64,000 nucleotides of DNA from Bryobacterales bacterium (lineage in GTDB: Bacteria > Acidobacteriota > Terriglobia > Bryobacterales > Bryobacteraceae): positions 1 through 64,000 of the forward strand of contig JAFAQY010000018.1 of NCBI GenBank assembly GCA_019261985.1, given 5' to 3'. Of the stretch, positions 61,929 to 64,000 are shown in pieces; the first letter of the stretch is position 1, and each line of letters opens with the position of its first letter. The translations under genes were made by a program, and so were the position numbers. The notes under the pieces are model-generated. The model was not told where the DNA came from. It worked only from the letters and a program-made list of their open reading frames with translations, and made no database searches.

Positions 61929-63223
61929 GGAAGAGCCAAATCCGAATCAGAACCCTAGCGCTTTTCTGCGCCGTCGCGGGCTTCACCTTCGCCCAGCAGA
62001 CGCCCTTCTCCATCCAGCCTCCGCCCGCGGCCAAACCCTCCGATGCCGAGCAGGAAGAGCTCATGAAAGCGGTGAACGAGGCCGGCAATTCTTCCTTGGA
62101 TCTCATCCGGACGCTTGAAAAATATCTCGAAAAATATCCCCAGACGGTACAGCGCCCGGATATCGAATTCACGCTTGCCAAGGCGGCGATCGAAAATAAA
62201 GATCACCCGCGGACCGTGAAATATGGCGAGCGCGTTTTGAGCCGCAACCCGGAAGACGTTCTCATTCTGGACCGCACAGCCCAGGCGCTTCTGGCTTTAG
62301 GCGGTCCGGAAAACCTACAGCAGTCCATTAAGTACGCCCGCAAGTTGGAGGATCTGATTCAAGGCATGGGGAAGGCGGACGGAAACGACGCCGCCCAACA
62401 TCAAGAGGATCGCGATCGCGCGCTGGCCCGGATGGTCCTGGTGCAATCGCGCGCGCGCGCCATGCTGGATGAAAAGCTGGAGGCTTCGCAACTCGCCGCC
62501 CGGGCATTCGAGATTTACCCGTCCGAAGAGTCCGCCCGCGTTTGGTCCGAAAGCCTGGTGCGCATGGGACGCGAGCCCGAAGCTGTGACCCACCTCGCCG
62601 AAGCCTTCGCCATCCCCGATCCTCATAGTACCGACGCGGACCGCCAAACCGATCGCCAGCGGCTCGGCGAGCTTTATAGCCAATTGCACGGCGGGTCGGA
62701 AAAAGGGCTGGGCGACGTGATTTTGGAAGCCTATGACCGCACCACCGCGATCACGAACCTCCGGCATCAGAAATTGATGGCGCTGGATCCGAACTCGGCG
62801 GCGGCAAACCCCAGCGAGTTCACAATCACCGGTTTGGATGGCAAAAAACTGAAAATGGCAAGCTTGGAGGGCAAGGTGGTGGTTCTGGACTTTTGGGCCA
62901 CTTGGTGCGCGCCCTGCCGCGCGCAGCACCCCCTCTATGAAGAGGTCAAAAAGCACTACGGAAAACGCGACGACCTTGTATTCCTACCGCTCGATACGGA
63001 CGAAGACCACTCCGTGGTTCAGCCCTTCCTCGAAGAAAACATGTGGGACAAGCTGGTCTATTTTGACGACGGCCTGGCACGCTTGCTGCAAGTGCAGCAG
63101 ATTCCCACGACGGTGTTGCTCGATAAACACGGCAAGATCGCCAGCCGGATGAATGGCTTTCTGCCGGAGAATTTCGTGCAGGTGCTCACCGCGCGCATCG
63201 ACGCCGCGCTTGCGGACAAGTAG
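61925..63223 (+). CDS. Secreted TPR - thioredoxin-like (TlpA/ResA) fusion
   Basis: A 432-residue exported protein: signal peptide (1-23, ending GFTFAQQ), helical TPR-like repeats (residues about 40-280), then a redoxin domain. The domain has VVVLDFWATWCAPCRAQHP with a CAPC active site and QIPTTVLLDKHGKI with the cis-proline. TlpA/ResA proteins reduce periplasmic disulfides, for example in cytochrome c maturation; fusion to TPRs suggests a scaffold for client proteins. Four-base overlap with the upstream gene (ATGA). Confidence 0.82.
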   Translation: MRKSQIRIRTLALFCAVAGFTFAQQTPFSIQPPPAAKPSDAEQEELMKAVNEAGNSSLDLIRTLEKYLEKYPQTVQRPDIEFTLAKAAIENKDHPRTVKYGERVLSRNPEDVLILDRTAQALLALGGPENLQQSIKYARKLEDLIQGMGKADGNDAAQHQEDRDRALARMVLVQSRARAMLDEKLEASQLAARAFEIYPSEESARVWSESLVRMGREPEAVTHLAEAFAIPDPHSTDADRQTDRQRLGELYSQLHGGSEKGLGDVILEAYDRTTAITNLRHQKLMALDPNSAAANPSEFTITGLDGKKLKMASLEGKVVVLDFWATWCAPCRAQHPLYEEVKKHYGKRDDLVFLPLDTDEDHSVVQPFLEENMWDKLVYFDDGLARLLQVQQIPTTVLLDKHGKIASRMNGFLPENFVQVLTARIDAALADK

Positions 63224-63331
63224 TTATCAGTTATCAGTTATCAGTTTTCAGTTATCAGTTGTTACACTGATCACCGGCAACTGAGAACTGAGAACTGACA
63301 ACTGAAAACTGAGAACTGATGACTGAGAACT
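63224..63331. repeat. Short tandem microrepeat (TTATCAGT / AACTGAGA)
   Basis: The left part repeats TTATCAG four or five times; the right part repeats AACTGAGA-type units in the opposite sense, so the whole can fold into a long imperfect hairpin around TTACACTGATCACCGGC. It fills the gap between the TlpA-like gene and deoB and extends into the deoB start. Confidence 0.8.
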
Positions 63332-64000
63332 TTTCTCGTATCATCTGGATCGTGCTGGATAGCGTGGGCATTGGCGAGATGCCCGACGCCGAAGCTTACG
63401 GCGACAAGGGCAGCGATACTTTGGGCAACATCGCCCGCCGCCGTCCGCTGCATCTCCCCAATTTCTGCCGGCTCGGCTTGGCGAATATCAAGCCGCTCGA
63501 CGGCCTCGCCGCCGATCCCGCTCCTATAGGAGCTTACGGCCGTGCCGCGCTCGCGTCGCCGGGGAAAGACACCACCACTGGCCACTGGGAGATGGCAGGC
63601 ATTCACCTGGCCAAGCCGTTCCCGCTTTTCCTTCACGGCTTTCCGCGCGAAATTATGGAACCGTTCGAAGCCCGTATCGGTCGCAGTACGCTTGGCAATA
63701 AAGCCGCCTCGGGAACAGAGATCATCGCGGAACTCGGCGAGGAGCACATGCGCACCGGCTCGCCAATTGTCTACACATCGGCCGACAGCGTCTTCCAGGT
63801 GGCGGCCCACGAAGAAGTCATTCCGCTTTTCGAGCTATACAAGATCTGCGAAACCGCGCGAGGCATCCTACGCGGCGAGTACGAGGTCGGCCGCGTGATC
63901 GCCCGCCCCTTCATTGGCGAGCCCGGCAAATTCATACGAACAGCGAATCGCCACGATTACGCCGTGCCGCCGCCCAAAGGTATGCTGCTGGACCGCCTGG
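63319..64000 (+). CDS. deoB: Phosphopentomutase DeoB, partial (3' end outside window)
   Basis: The first 227 codons of a DeoB-type metalloenzyme. [19 protein letters not shown] is the first metal-binding segment, followed by DTLGNIA. The phosphothreonine region is [13 protein letters not shown], and [15 protein letters not shown] is the last seen. DeoB interconverts ribose-1-P or deoxyribose-1-P with the 5-phosphate. The ATG at 63319 lies at the end of the microrepeat 63224-63331; an alternative start further in would remove the conserved strand. Complete gene expected to be about 390 codons. Confidence 0.92.
   Translation, partial: MTENFSRIIWIVLDSVGIGEMPDAEAYGDKGSDTLGNIARRRPLHLPNFCRLGLANIKPLDGLAADPAPIGAYGRAALASPGKDTTTGHWEMAGIHLAKPFPLFLHGFPREIMEPFEARIGRSTLGNKAASGTEIIAELGEEHMRTGSPIVYTSADSVFQVAAHEEVIPLFELYKICETARGILRGEYEVGRVIARPFIGEPGKFIRTANRHDYAVPPPKGMLLDRL

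Noticed and set aside
63224-63331. Possible CRISPR or integron repeat
   Set aside because: Repeat units are only 7-10 bp, contiguous and without spacers.

Overview
The window looks like a chromosomal segment of an acidobacterium of the Solibacter/Bryobacter type. This is inferred from content, not from a database search: two PadR regulator plus orphan MacB/FtsX permease (ADOP) pairs, a broken Soli_TIGR03435 gene, secreted cytochrome c/propeller proteins, a PQQ dehydrogenase, and many copies of a GC-rich nested-palindrome repeat built around GGTTGCCAACC. Gene density is high and both strands are used. Layout: 1-4935, secreted proteins (two haem c/PHM-like proteins, a metzincin lipoprotein, an unknown secreted protein). 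5022-8631, padR, ADOP permease, then a duplicated permease 3' end embedded in three repeat copies. 8642-12381, housekeeping: trmJ, nusB, ribH and divergent lepA. 12388-12810, a decayed hicA beside an intact hicB. 12898-15824, second padR-ADOP pair. 16206-18930, a GH5-like hydrolase, a proline iminopeptidase and an ABM-like protein. 19258-22523, a wHTH / KaiC-like ATPase / PocR-type histidine kinase operon.

The most unusual region is 23131-32663. A tRNA-Leu(UAA) gene has been cut in its anticodon loop: its 5' half is at 23692-23730 and its 3' half at 32604-32663. The halves share a 10-bp core, GGACTTAAAA, and their anticodon stems still match perfectly. The intervening 8.9 kb is a genomic island. 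It carries its own complete tRNA-Leu(UAA), interrupted by a 233-nt group I intron, then a CDF-like transporter (frameshifted), a TPR protein (frameshifted), a small Cys-rich secreted protein and an intact czcCBA heavy-metal efflux operon. A tyrosine integrase broken by two frameshifts lies just outside the left half-tRNA. I infer that the island-borne intron tRNA replaces the gene the island destroyed.

32941-48080 holds signalling and metabolism: LuxR-type response regulators, a NarX-like kinase, a kinase/NtrC pair, MaoC hydratase, hydroxyisobutyrate-type dehydrogenase, CMD protein, PQQ dehydrogenase, SDR and a Ser/Thr kinase with TPRs. 48164-50992 is a tightly overlapping cysteine-biosynthesis operon: CysM, a JAMM protease (Mec) and one protein fusing a CysO-type ubiquitin-like sulfur carrier to an E1 enzyme and a rhodanese. 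The CysO Gly-Gly is internal, so it would need proteolytic release. 50989-64000 holds an acyl-CoA dehydrogenase, a Tat-exported Gfo/Idh protein, a bacilliredoxin, an MFS transporter, a 1363-residue membrane patatin, yebC, ruvC, two secreted proteins and the start of deoB. Start codons were chosen by eye, and all family assignments rest on motifs read directly from the sequence.
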